From NCBI RefSeq assembly GCF_028548455.1, contig NZ_JAQQLF010000030.1, positions 1-45,241 on the forward strand: a stretch of 45,241 nucleotides of DNA. The letters are read 5' to 3'. The notes under the pieces are model-generated. The model ran no database searches. It was not told the origin of the DNA and saw only the letters and a program-made list of their open reading frames with translations. The position numbers were made by a program, and so were the translations under genes. This DNA is from Vogesella aquatica (GTDB taxonomy: Bacteria > Pseudomonadota > Gammaproteobacteria > Burkholderiales > Chromobacteriaceae). Of this stretch, positions 1 to 7,537 are shown piece after piece (position 1 is the first letter of the stretch; every line of letters begins with the position of its first letter).

Positions 1-92
1 TATTTGGCTTAGCCAGACACTTACACCTATCGGTTATTTGGTCTGTTAAAGAGCGGTGCTGACTGCTTGTTTCGTTTGCGTCGTCAGCTGAG
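1..92 (-). other. 16S rRNA leader with boxA antiterminator
   Basis: Read on the minus strand, positions 55-44 give CGCTCTTTAACA, one base from the classical boxA (TGCTCTTTAACA). It is followed by a typical betaproteobacterial pre-16S leader (CAAATAACCGATAGGTGTAAG). Such leaders recruit the Nus antitermination complex. The mature 16S gene is not in the window. Confidence 0.8.
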
Positions 93-130
93 GAGGCGAA
101 CTATACCCAGACAGACAAATGGCGTCAACA
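93..130 (-). promoter_or_regulatory. rRNA operon promoter (sigma-70) reading leftward
   Basis: On the minus strand there is a -35 TTGACG (positions 123-128), a 17-bp spacer and a -10 TATAGT (100-105), followed by a GC-rich discriminator as is usual for stringently controlled rRNA P1 promoters. The AT-rich DNA just upstream (about 160-200) could be an UP element. The downstream leader carries a boxA, so the product is almost certainly the 16S-23S-5S operon, whose 16S gene must start beyond position 1. The promoter is seen directly; the operon identity is inferred from the leader. Confidence 0.85.
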
Positions 131-317
131 CTTACCTCGCAATAAACTGCAAGCATTTGCTTAAGGTGTTGATTTGCAACGGTTAAGAAAAGCAAAAAAG
201 TTGGCCGCAGGCGGCCAGGGTGGGCGCGAGCTTTTCGCGCAGGCGCTTCTGCATCTCTATAACAATGGAAAAATGGGGCAATTCGACACAATGCAGCTCA
301 TCCATGTAGATGCTACT

Positions 318-346
318 TTGACAGCGGCCTGCTGGCGCATTAGTAT
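318..346 (+). promoter_or_regulatory. tonB-exbB-exbD promoter
   Basis: TTGACA (318-323), 17-bp spacer, TAGTAT (341-346): a near-consensus sigma-70 promoter. The predicted transcript start is near 353, giving a leader of about 28 nt to the tonB ATG at 381. A Fur-like box overlaps the -10 and start region. Confidence 0.75.
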
Positions 347-363
347 TAATGCGAATGGTTATC
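345..363 (+). promoter_or_regulatory. candidate Fur box
   Basis: The 19-mer at 345-363 matches the classical GATAATGATAATCATTATC consensus at 14 of 19 positions. It overlaps the -10 hexamer and predicted start of the tonB promoter, where Fur with iron would block RNA polymerase. tonB-exbBD operons are commonly Fur-repressed, and a PiuC-type iron-uptake gene lies downstream. Binding is inferred. Confidence 0.55.
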
Positions 364-380
364 AAGAAAAATCTCAATTA

Positions 381-1085
381 ATGGAAAACCGCGCATTTCA
401 CTATGGCTCGCTAGGCATCATTGGCGCCGCCCACTTGGGCTTGTTGATGATGACGCCAAGCCACAGCTCGCCGCTGACGCCTCCGCAGGTTTTACCTGTT
501 ATAGAGATGGTCTCTGTAGCCAAGCAGCAGGCTGCACCGCAAGCCGTGCAACCAACGCCACCCAAACCGCAGCCTAAACGCCCGCCGGTAGCCAAGCCCA
601 TGCCGACGCCGCCCGTGCAAGTAAGCAAAAGCACGGTGGCACCGCCAGCCAATGCCATCAGCACCCCTCCCACTCCACCACAGCCCAAACCGCAGCCTGC
701 GGTAGAAGCACCAGCGCAAGTCGCACGGCCTGTGGCGGATAGCCGCCCGGCCCCTGCGCCGGAAAAACCGGCTGCCGAACAAGCTTACATTGCGCCAACC
801 CCCGTCAGTGGCGCACAGGGAAACCCCAAGCCGGAATACCCGCCGCTTTCGGTGGAGCTGGAAGAAGAAGGCACAGTGGTGCTACGCGTACTGGTCAGCA
901 CCAAAGGGCGCGCGCTGTCGGTAGCCATTGCCAAGAGCAGCGGCTATCCGCGGCTGGATAACTCGGCGCGCCGTACGGTAGCCAGCCGCTGGCAGTTCAC
1001 GCCGGGCCAGCGCGGTGGCGAGGCGGTTGAAGAATATTGCCTGGTACCTGTTGAATTTACTCACCCTCAAAAGAACAAGTCCTGA
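381..1085 (+). CDS. tonB: TonB energy transducer
   Basis: TonB carries the proton-motive energy captured by ExbB-ExbD across the periplasm to outer-membrane receptors for siderophores, haem or B12. The 234-residue protein starts at the ATG at 381, giving MENRAFHYGSLG and then one N-terminal membrane anchor (about residues 10-25). A long Pro/Lys-rich periplasmic linker with PKP and PQP repeats follows (about 45-130). The C-terminal domain has the TonB_C signature 'NPKPEYPPLSVELEEEGTVV' and the 'SSGYPRLDNSA' and 'WQFTPG' segments. A longer reading from an upstream TTG would begin before the mapped promoter, so it is rejected. The ribosome-binding site is weak. exbB follows after 3 nt. Confidence 0.93.
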   Translation: MENRAFHYGSLGIIGAAHLGLLMMTPSHSSPLTPPQVLPVIEMVSVAKQQAAPQAVQPTPPKPQPKRPPVAKPMPTPPVQVSKSTVAPPANAISTPPTPPQPKPQPAVEAPAQVARPVADSRPAPAPEKPAAEQAYIAPTPVSGAQGNPKPEYPPLSVELEEEGTVVLRVLVSTKGRALSVAIAKSSGYPRLDNSARRTVASRWQFTPGQRGGEAVEEYCLVPVEFTHPQKNKS

Positions 1086-1088
1086 CCC

Positions 1089-1763
1089 ATGAACCTGATG
1101 CTTACCTTTGAACAGGGCGATGCCGTACTGGTATCGGTGTTTCTGATCCTGATCCTGATGTCGGTACTGACTTGGTACTTCATCGTGCTGCGCGGCTGGC
1201 GTGCGTGGCACGTTCGGCGCCTGAACCGCGCAGCGGATGCGCAGCTATGGGGTGCGGCCAGCTGGCAAGCTGCAGAGAAGGACCTGGACGCCAGCCCGGC
1301 ACCGGTAGCCGCCCTGCTGCGCGAAGGCCTGGCTGCGGTACGCAAATACCAGCAACACAGCGATGGCTCGCTTGGCCAATCGTGCAGCCTGGACGAGTAC
1401 CTGACCCGCGCGCTGCGCAAGCGCCTGTCGCAGGAACAGCAAAGCCTGGAAGGTGGCATGACTTTCCTGGCCACCATCGGCTCGACAGCACCGTTCATCG
1501 GCCTGTTCGGGACGGTATGGGGTATCTATAACGCGCTGGTGAACATTGGCGCGCAGGGTCAGGTATCGATCGGCACCGTGGCCGGGCCGATCGGCGAAGC
1601 GCTGGTGGCCACAGCAGCGGGCCTGGCTGCGGCCATTCCTGCAGTACTGGCTTACAACACCTTTACCCGCCTGAACCGCCTGATCAACCAGGATATGGAT
1701 CATTTTACCCACGACCTGCATGCACACCTGCTGACACTGGGAGGTAAAGATGGCATTCGGTAG
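1089..1763 (+). CDS. exbB: ExbB biopolymer transport protein (MotA/TolQ/ExbB family)
   Basis: ExbB forms the pentameric inner-membrane proton channel scaffold of the TonB motor. The 224-residue protein has an N-terminal membrane helix (about residues 10-35), a long cytoplasmic loop, and the conserved pair of C-terminal helices with the family signature 'FLATIGSTAPFIGLFGTVWG' and 'GPIGEALVATAAGLAAAIPAV'. It begins 3 nt after tonB and overlaps exbD by 14 bp, so the three genes are translationally coupled. TolQ is similar, but the position beside tonB supports ExbB. Confidence 0.95.
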   Translation: MNLMLTFEQGDAVLVSVFLILILMSVLTWYFIVLRGWRAWHVRRLNRAADAQLWGAASWQAAEKDLDASPAPVAALLREGLAAVRKYQQHSDGSLGQSCSLDEYLTRALRKRLSQEQQSLEGGMTFLATIGSTAPFIGLFGTVWGIYNALVNIGAQGQVSIGTVAGPIGEALVATAAGLAAAIPAVLAYNTFTRLNRLINQDMDHFTHDLHAHLLTLGGKDGIR

Positions 1764-2163
1764 TTTCGACAAGGGCGCCGACGCGCCGATGTCCGAGATC
1801 AACACCACGCCGCTGGTGGACGTGATGCTGGTCTTGCTGGTGGTGTTCATCATTACCGCCCCGCTGCTGACCAACGCGGTCAAGATCGACTTGCCGCAAG
1901 CCAGCGCCGCCGCGCACCAGGAAAAGCAGGAGGCGATCCGCCTGAGCATCGACGCCAGCGGCAAGATCTACTGGAATGATGTACCAATGGAAGAAGGCCG
2001 GCTGAAGAGCCGCTTTGCCGAGGCCGCCGCGGCCAACCCGCAAGTGGAGCTGCACCTGCGTGCCGACAAGGCAGTGCGTTATGAGGTGGTCGCCGAAGCG
2101 CTGGCCGATGCCCAAAGCGCCGGCGTCAGCCGTATCGGCTTCGTCACCGAAGCCCAGCAATAA
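1750..2163 (+). CDS. exbD: ExbD biopolymer transport protein
   Basis: ExbD is the second stator subunit of the TonB motor. The 137-residue protein has a short cytoplasmic N-terminus, one membrane helix (about residues 22-42) containing the functional Asp in 'TPLVDVMLVLLVVF', and a periplasmic domain ending in 'GVSRIGFVTE'. The ATG at 1750 lies inside the end of exbB and has a strong Shine-Dalgarno (GGGAGGT, 4 nt away). It is the last gene of the operon; a double hairpin follows. Confidence 0.95.
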   Translation: MAFGSFDKGADAPMSEINTTPLVDVMLVLLVVFIITAPLLTNAVKIDLPQASAAAHQEKQEAIRLSIDASGKIYWNDVPMEEGRLKSRFAEAAAANPQVELHLRADKAVRYEVVAEALADAQSAGVSRIGFVTEAQQ

Positions 2164-2170
2164 GCCTGCG

Positions 2171-2224
2171 CGGCCTGCCCCACGGCAGGCCGTTTTGCCT
2201 ATCGTGGCAGACCGATAGGCAAAA
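2171..2224 (+). terminator. double hairpin terminator after exbD
   Basis: CGGCCTGCC (2171-2179) pairs with GGCAGGCCG (2184-2192) around CCAC and runs into TTTT, a normal rho-independent terminator. A second 12-bp inverted repeat, TTTTGCCTATCG (2193-2204) with CGATAGGCAAAA (2213-2224), starts at that T-run. Its arms are flanked by T/A runs, so it could work in either direction. Confidence 0.8.
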
Positions 2225-2284
2225 CGCTGGCCAGGCGCCCCACCCGTCCACGCCGTTTGTCTACCCTGCCTTACAGGAATCATC

Positions 2285-2965
2285 ATGCTGTTGCACATCC
2301 CCGCCGTGCTCACCCCCGAAGAACTCGCCCACGCCCGCAGCCTGCTGCTGGCCGCCCCCTGGCAAGATGGCCGTAGCACCGCAGGCCAGCAGGCCGTGCA
2401 GGTGAAAAACAATCTGCAGCTGCCACCAGAAAGCAATGCCGCGCGCGAGTTGGCCGCATTGGTGCGTAGCGCACTGTTCCGCCACCCCTTATATATGTCG
2501 GCCGCGCTGCCGCATACGCTGATGACGCCCATGTTCAACTGTTATCAGGGCGGCATGACCTACGGCAGCCACGTGGATAACGCCATCCGCCGCGACCCGC
2601 TAAGCGGGCAAAATGTACGGACCGACGTATCGTGCACCCTGTTTTTCAGCGATCCGGAAGAGTATGAAGGTGGCGAGCTGGTCGTGGAGGACACCTACGG
2701 TACGCATAGCGTGCGGCTACCGGCCGGCGATGCCATCCTGTACCCATCCACCAGCCTGCACCGCGTAGAGCCGGTCAGTGCCGGTGCGCGGCTGGCTTCG
2801 TTCATGTGGACACAGAGCATGGTGCGCAACGACACCCGCCGCGCCATGCTGTTCGATATTGATATGGCCATACTGCAGCTGCGGCAGAAGGTGGGAGACT
2901 GCGAGGAAGTGATGTCGCTAACCGCCACTTATCACAACCTGCTACGCGAATGGGCCGAAGTCTGA
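2285..2965 (+). CDS. PKHD-type Fe(II)/2-oxoglutarate hydroxylase (PiuC/YbiX family)
   Basis: This is a 226-residue member of the PKHD-type hydroxylases often linked to TonB-dependent siderophore uptake (PiuC in Pseudomonas, YbiX in E. coli). The iron-binding facial triad is visible: H96 and D98 in 'YGSHVDNA' and H159 in 'TSLHRVEPV', with R169 as the likely 2-oxoglutarate ligand. 'PMFNCYQGGMTYGSHVD' and 'GGELVVEDTYG' are family signatures. Start ATG 2285 has AGGA upstream. It is cytoplasmic, and its position after the tonB operon fits an iron-acquisition role. The true substrate of the family is not established to my knowledge. Confidence 0.9.
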   Translation: MLLHIPAVLTPEELAHARSLLLAAPWQDGRSTAGQQAVQVKNNLQLPPESNAARELAALVRSALFRHPLYMSAALPHTLMTPMFNCYQGGMTYGSHVDNAIRRDPLSGQNVRTDVSCTLFFSDPEEYEGGELVVEDTYGTHSVRLPAGDAILYPSTSLHRVEPVSAGARLASFMWTQSMVRNDTRRAMLFDIDMAILQLRQKVGDCEEVMSLTATYHNLLREWAEV

Positions 2966-2981
2966 CCTTGGCCGCACGGAC

Positions 2982-3012
2982 AAAAAAAACCCCGCCGGAC
3001 GAATCCGGCGGG
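2982..3012 (-). terminator. rho-independent terminator for minus-strand transcription
   Basis: CCCGCCGGA (2991-2999) pairs with TCCGGCGGG (3004-3012) around a 4-nt loop. An A8 run lies on its left, so only a minus-strand transcript ends in a U-run. No minus-strand protein gene lies to its right; the transcript it serves appears to be the candidate small RNA at 2982-3216. Confidence 0.8.
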
Positions 3013-3216
3013 ACACCGTGGGACAGAGCAAAACCCTGATAAATCAGGATTTGACAGCAGGCGGCACGCCGCATGCTGTTCGGACAAGCACAGTATCCGA
3101 CGGGTAGACCATACCCGTGACAGTCAGATACCTGCAGGCCCTACCACAGCCCGTTGCCGGGCGGGTTCGATACAGGCGCAACGGCAAGCCGTTGCACCGG
3201 AATTCATTGGACTTGC
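2982..3216 (-). ncRNA. candidate structured small RNA
   Basis: A minus-strand promoter (-35 ATGACA at 3246-3251, 17-bp spacer, -10 TGTAAT at 3223-3228) and a strong minus-strand terminator (2982-3012) bracket about 235 nt without a convincing ORF. The interval is rich in hairpins: GCAACGGC/GCCGTTGC (3178-3195), ACGGGTA/TACCCGT (3100-3118) and CCTGAT/ATCAGG (3035-3048). It does not match 6S, tmRNA, RNase P or 4.5S RNA features that I know. Regulated targets are unknown. A very short ORF cannot be excluded. Confidence 0.5.
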
Positions 3217-3222
3217 TACTGC

Positions 3223-3251
3223 ATTACAGTGTAGCAAGCTCTGCGTGTCAT
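3223..3251 (-). promoter_or_regulatory. promoter of the candidate small RNA
   Basis: On the minus strand ATGACA (3246-3251) and TGTAAT (3223-3228) each match the sigma-70 consensus at five of six positions with a 17-bp spacer. The DNA also forms a dyad (CTTGCTACTG...CAGTGTAGCAAG, 3212-3239) across the -10 region, which could be an operator. Confidence 0.5.
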
Positions 3252-3540
3252 ACCCAGCGAATAAACGCTGCGACAACAGCATCAAGACAGCGCAGGCAAT
3301 GCCAGTATTACAGAGTAAATCGGCGTTTTATTGCCACACTGCCAGGCATGCATTAATTGCATTGCCATAAAAAATGATATTGCGCAATTAGTGCCAACAA
3401 AAATGGCCAAAGTAAAAGCTAAGCCTCTATTCTTGCACACTGTTTAATTAAACCAGCAGTCAAGCTTACCCATCTCGGCTTGCATTGACAAAGCATGAAT
3501 GCGCATGTTTACCATGCGTAAAATTCATGGAGCACGAATA
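3252..3540. other. AT-richer intergenic region upstream of the LysR gene
   Basis: No gene is seen here. It holds the upstream part of the small-RNA promoter and, near its right end, the LysR-gene promoter candidate TTGACA (3485-3490) with a poor -10 (TTTACC, 3508-3513) 17 bp away. A long interrupted dyad is also present: CATGAAT (3494-3500), CGCATG (3502-3507), CATGCG (3513-3518), ATTCATG (3523-3529). The dyad lies where a LysR protein would bind for autoregulation. Confidence 0.4.
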
Positions 3541-4440
3541 ATGAAACTGCCCCCGCTCAACGCCCTGCGTGTCTTCCTGGTGGCTGCCGAACACCATTCA
3601 TTTACCAAGGCCGGCGAGACACTGCACCTGACCCAGGGGGCGGTGAGCCGCCATATCCAGACGCTGGAAGCCCACTACGGCCTGCCCTTGTTTGTGCGGC
3701 AGGCCAGGGGGCTGACACTGACACCCGAAGGTGTCGCCTTGTTCCCTGCCGTGCGCGATGCCTTCTCGCGTATCGAAGCCGCCAGCGAAGCCATTTCCCG
3801 CCGCTCGCGCGAGCTACGGGTCAAGGCCAGCCCGTCGATTGCCTCGCGCTGGGTACTGCCGCGCTTTACGCAGTTTCGTAACCGCTACCCGGAGCTGATG
3901 GTCAGCCTGGTGACCGTGACCGGCTTTGACCCCAACTTCAAAAGCCGCGAGTACGACATTTCCTTTCAGGCGTGCGAAACGCAGGAACCGGGGCTGATTT
4001 ACCACCGTCTGCGCGGCGCCCGCTTTGTCCCGGTGGCCTCTCCCGCGCTGTTCAAAGATAAGCCGCGGCCAACCATAGAACAGTTTCTGGATTACCCCTT
4101 GCTGCACCCGTCCCATGAAGACCAGTTCTGGTCGCAATGGTTCGCGCTGTCGGGCATGAACCCGGGTAGCAGCATCGAAGCCTACGCTTTCGACACGCTG
4201 GATCTGGCTATTACCGCCGCCTCGCGCGGTATGGGCATTACCCTGGCCGAGGAGAGCATGATTGCCGACGATCTGGCCAATGGCTCCCTGGTGCAGCTAT
4301 CCGATGTCGCCCTGGTCACCAGCTGGGCTTACTACCTGATCTACCCGCAAGAGCTGGCCACCCTGCCCAGCGTGATTGCCTTCCGCGACTGGGCGCTGAG
4401 CGAATTCAGCGATAGCCCTCCGCCGCAAGCCACCCTATAG
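3541..4440 (+). CDS. LysR-family transcriptional regulator, GcvA-like
   Basis: The 299-residue protein has an N-terminal winged helix-turn-helix ('LNALRVFLVAAEHHSFTKAGETLHLTQGAVSRHIQTLE') and a periplasmic-binding-protein-like effector domain. 'KLPPLNALRVF' and the 'GMGITLAEESMIADDL' segment resemble the GcvA/AmpR subgroup. The ATG at 3541 is chosen because GGAG sits just upstream and the family starts M-x-LPPLNALR. An ATG at 3499 would lie inside the putative operator. The target is unknown: the convergent neighbour is a pilin operon and no metabolic gene is divergent. Its stop overlaps the end of the facing gene. Confidence 0.88.
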   Translation: MKLPPLNALRVFLVAAEHHSFTKAGETLHLTQGAVSRHIQTLEAHYGLPLFVRQARGLTLTPEGVALFPAVRDAFSRIEAASEAISRRSRELRVKASPSIASRWVLPRFTQFRNRYPELMVSLVTVTGFDPNFKSREYDISFQACETQEPGLIYHRLRGARFVPVASPALFKDKPRPTIEQFLDYPLLHPSHEDQFWSQWFALSGMNPGSSIEAYAFDTLDLAITAASRGMGITLAEESMIADDLANGSLVQLSDVALVTSWAYYLIYPQELATLPSVIAFRDWALSEFSDSPPPQATL

Positions 4441-6447
4441 CGGCCGCACCCGCGCCAGGCGGCTGCCGGTAATGGTGCCCGTGCCCCCGCTACCGCTGCC
4501 GCCAGCCTGGCCGCCTTGCCCGCCACTGCCACCGCCGCCGCCGCCGGGTGCCGTGCCGTCGCCACCATTGTCGATATAGCTTTGGTCCGGGGCCAGCGTA
4601 CTGACATCGATCTCCAGCCCGTCATGGGTAATTTCGCTGATATCGCCATCCGCCAGGGTCTGGCCATCGCCCACCCATACCGCACCACGGATGGTGACGC
4701 GCTGGCCGCTCACCAGAATCAGCTTGCTGATCACCACATTGCCCGCTAGCGACCAGCCATTAGGGGCAAACGAGCCATTGACCACTACCGCCATATTGCC
4801 TACCGGTATGCCCTGATGCTCGCCCTGGCTGTCGGTCCAGGTTTTCAGATGGCCAGCGCCATCGCATAGCTGGCTGGGGTAGGCCAGCTGGCTGCACGCT
4901 GCAGCCGTACGCGGCGTGGCACTCCCGCTGGCTGAAAAATTCGGGGCCACCAGCGAGCGCAAACCGCTATTGGCCAGTGTCAGCGTGCCACCCGACAGCA
5001 GGGTGTTATAGAGCACACTATTACCGGCGCTGATTTCCACACTGCCCGCGTTGGCCGCCGTGGTTTTGAACAAGACCACGCCCGGCGGCATCTCCAGGCC
5101 AGCCAGCCTGCCCCAGCCCGTCGCAGCGGTTTTTTCCCACAACCGGCAGCTACCGCCGTTACAGCGCAGCAGCGGGATGGTGGGGGCGGCCGGAAAACTG
5201 GTCATGGCCAGTGTCGTCTGGCTCAAATCATAGGTGCCGGACAGGTCTGCCCCGCCACTACTGCGCATATGCTGGATCTTCAGCGTGGGGCGGCCCTGAT
5301 GCTGCTCGTCGAAATAGAAAATGTAATTGGCCTGGGCTTCCAGCCGGTTGGCGTCCTGGTTCACCAGTGCTGTCTGGCATTGCACTGGCGGGATGGTTTG
5401 CGGGAGGCGCGTGGACAGCCTGGGTATCACGTACTCGCTCCCCTCTACCACCGGCTCGGTGCAGGCAAAGCGGCCATCCGCCAGGCGGCAGGTGGCCAGC
5501 TGCGCCGCCGTGTTGTAGCCGGGGATACCATACGCCTGGCCGCCGATACTGCCGCTTTCCAGGGTAGGCAACAGCCAGGGCGATGGCGCGTACAAATTGC
5601 CGCCGCCTTGCAGGCTGCGAATCTCCAGCGGGCCGGTGGCCAGAAACTGCTGGTAGCTGATGCGCTGGTAGCGCGAGGCACCACCCGGGCGCAGGCGGCC
5701 GTCTTCGGCGTTACCACCTATCACCACACTGCGCGCCTGCAGCGACACATCCTGTGCCGTGGCCCCGCCAAATACCCAGATATCGCCCTGCGCCAGATAG
5801 CTACCGGTGTAAGTGCCATTGCCACCGATCTTGATATTGCCGGTAGCGCAGGTGGGCGATGAGGCCGAGGTGCTGATCTTGTCGATATTGATATCGCCAT
5901 CCACCGAGACACCACCCATCCCGCTGGCACCATTGCGCACCTGAAACAGGTTGCCGCTCACGTTCAAGCCACCGTTCACCGCCAGGCCGGTTTGCAGCCG
6001 CGGGTAGGACGGGCTGGCGGTACTCAGCCGCAGGCCTGCCGCCAGCGTCGCCGTGCTGTTAGCGCTGCGGCCAACTACATGAAAGCAATACTCCCCCGCC
6101 GTCGCATTCGTACAGCTGGCCTGGTAATGCACCGTCGCCAGCGTCTGGCCGGCAGCATTGCGCACCACTACCTCCTGCAGCGAAGGCAGGTCGCTCGCCT
6201 GCTTGCCCTGCACATACTGGCGCAGCGCTTCTACCCCGGCCCAGGCATTGATTTCGGCCTGGGTACGCGCATGCAGGGCATAGTTACTGTCCTGCGCCCC
6301 TTTGGTGTAATGCATCACCCCCAGGGTCAGGGCAGACAGCGACATGCCGGTAAGCAGCACCACCAGCAACGCCGCCATGCCGCGCTGGGCGTGGCGACGG
6401 GCAGGGAGATGACGGCGCACAGGCCGGGCAACAGCGAATTTGGTCAT
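4435..6447 (-). CDS. oversized PilX-like type IV pilus protein with beta-rich extension
   Basis: The last gene of the minor-pilin operon encodes 670 residues, whereas PilX proteins usually have about 170-200. The N-terminus (about 1-110) is PilX-like: a basic leader 'RHAQRGMAALLVVLL', one hydrophobic helix and 'ALHARTQAEINAWAGVEALRQYV'. The next 500 residues have regular Gly/Asn/Val repeats ('GNIKIGGNGTYTGSYLAQGD', 'DVSLQARSVVIGGNAEDG') that suggest a beta-solenoid. Cys pairs and a Gly/Ser-rich tail (about 635-660) follow. Start 6447 is chosen because its ATGA overlaps the stop of the preceding gene; an ATG at 6465 is also possible. It may be a pilus-tip or surface-exposed subunit; that role is inferred. 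It ends convergently with the LysR gene, overlapping by 6 bp. Confidence 0.7.
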   Translation of the reverse strand: MTKFAVARPVRRHLPARRHAQRGMAALLVVLLTGMSLSALTLGVMHYTKGAQDSNYALHARTQAEINAWAGVEALRQYVQGKQASDLPSLQEVVVRNAAGQTLATVHYQASCTNATAGEYCFHVVGRSANSTATLAAGLRLSTASPSYPRLQTGLAVNGGLNVSGNLFQVRNGASGMGGVSVDGDINIDKISTSASSPTCATGNIKIGGNGTYTGSYLAQGDIWVFGGATAQDVSLQARSVVIGGNAEDGRLRPGGASRYQRISYQQFLATGPLEIRSLQGGGNLYAPSPWLLPTLESGSIGGQAYGIPGYNTAAQLATCRLADGRFACTEPVVEGSEYVIPRLSTRLPQTIPPVQCQTALVNQDANRLEAQANYIFYFDEQHQGRPTLKIQHMRSSGGADLSGTYDLSQTTLAMTSFPAAPTIPLLRCNGGSCRLWEKTAATGWGRLAGLEMPPGVVLFKTTAANAGSVEISAGNSVLYNTLLSGGTLTLANSGLRSLVAPNFSASGSATPRTAAACSQLAYPSQLCDGAGHLKTWTDSQGEHQGIPVGNMAVVVNGSFAPNGWSLAGNVVISKLILVSGQRVTIRGAVWVGDGQTLADGDISEITHDGLEIDVSTLAPDQSYIDNGGDGTAPGGGGGGSGGQGGQAGGSGSGGTGTITGSRLARVRPL

Positions 6448-7136
6448 TGAAAATTCATCAGGCAAGTATGGCTATCTACGCGCTGGCCAGCGCTGTAGGC
6501 CAATGCAGAAATACGCACGGTGTATACGCCGCCACTGGCGCTACTGCCTACGCCGAATGGCTGGCAGCCCCCCGCAGCATGCGACACGGCAAAGCTGGCC
6601 ACCCCGGCGCTGGCCAGGCTGTCGTGCCCGCGCGGCGGTGCGCCCAGCAGCAGCTCGGCCTGCTCCCAGCCGGCCCAATCCATGCTGCTGCCGTGGATGC
6701 GCCACAAACCGCCACTAGCCGGGGCGTACAGGCCGTCGTAGCGGAACACGCCAGACGCATCGCGGCTACGCCACAGCAGCGCCTGCCCCTGACCCGCCTG
6801 CGCCACCAGCGTGCCACTGGCCGGCGCCAGCAACAGCGCCTGGGCACTGCCACCCAGCGTGGCGTTTTGCAGCAGCCGCAAATCGTCGGGGTAGCGTGGC
6901 GCGGGCACACTACCCGATGCCGTCACGGCAAAATAACCCGCCTGCGCCAATAGCTTGTCTGCGGCCAACAGGCCGGTAGCCAGCTGCGCGTCCGTCTGCA
7001 CGCCCAGCCGGCTCAGCGCGGTGACACGGCTGGTGGTACGCGACAACGACAGCATGGCCATCACGGCAAACATGGCCAGCAGCATGCCTATCAGCAGCTC
7101 CAGCATCGATATGCCGGCCTGATGGCGGCGGCTCAT
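6444..7136 (-). CDS. PilW-like minor pilin
   Basis: The 230-residue prepilin-like protein has a short basic leader ending in Gly and a hydrophobic helix ('AGISMLELLIGMLLAMFAVMAMLSLSR') with Glu at the +5-type position, the signature processed by PilD. The C-terminal half is soluble with paired Cys. The gene order FimT-PilV-PilW-PilX matches the priming complex that starts pilus assembly. It is joined by ATGA overlaps to the genes on both sides, so translation is coupled. The family name rests on position plus the pilin N-terminus. Confidence 0.75.
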   Translation of the reverse strand: MSRRHQAGISMLELLIGMLLAMFAVMAMLSLSRTTSRVTALSRLGVQTDAQLATGLLAADKLLAQAGYFAVTASGSVPAPRYPDDLRLLQNATLGGSAQALLLAPASGTLVAQAGQGQALLWRSRDASGVFRYDGLYAPASGGLWRIHGSSMDWAGWEQAELLLGAPPRGHDSLASAGVASFAVSHAAGGCQPFGVGSSASGGVYTVRISALAYSAGQRVDSHTCLMNFQ

Positions 7137-7537
7137 GAGCCCTGGGGGTCGATACGCACCTCCCCCTCCAGCAAGCCGCCACTGGCACGGATAGCCGGCA
7201 TGGCCACCGATACCGTCTGGCTGGCCATGCCGCCGGACAGCGGTACCACGCTCAGCGTGGTCAGCACACTCTGGCAGCTGGCCTGCACGCTACCGCTACC
7301 CAGGGGCAGCTCGCTACTACGCGGCGTGGTGCTACGGCACTCGCCACGGCTCAGCGCCTGGCGCAGCTGGCTCACCGTCAGGTGCTGGCTGCTGCTGTGG
7401 CGCTGTGCCACGGCTGCCTTGGCCGCGATATAGGCCGTGCCGATGCCGATGATGGACATCAGCAGCAGCGTGATCAGCGCCTCCAGCAGGCTGATGCCGC
7501 GCTGTTGGCGGCAGGGTTTAGCGTAGCGTGGCGACAA
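7133..7537 (-). CDS. PilV-like minor pilin
   Basis: The 134-residue protein has a type III prepilin signature: basic leader 'QRGISLLEALITLLLMSIIGIGTAYIAAK' with cleavage after Gly and Glu at mature position 5. It corresponds to PilV/PilI in the standard minor-pilin operon order. It overlaps the preceding fimT-like gene by 20 bp and the next gene by 4 bp (ATGA). The globular domain is short and contains one Cys pair. It likely acts in the inner membrane as part of the pilus-initiating complex. Confidence 0.75.
   Translation of the reverse strand: MSPRYAKPCRQQRGISLLEALITLLLMSIIGIGTAYIAAKAAVAQRHSSSQHLTVSQLRQALSRGECRSTTPRSSELPLGSGSVQASCQSVLTTLSVVPLSGGMASQTVSVAMPAIRASGGLLEGEVRIDPQGS

Noticed and set aside
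46-291. 81-codon minus-strand frame at the left edge
   Set aside because: It overlaps the rRNA promoter and leader and has no family signature.
3117-3356. 79-codon plus-strand frame in the small-RNA interval
   Set aside because: No ribosome-binding site, no recognisable sequence, and it covers several hairpins and a minus-strand promoter.
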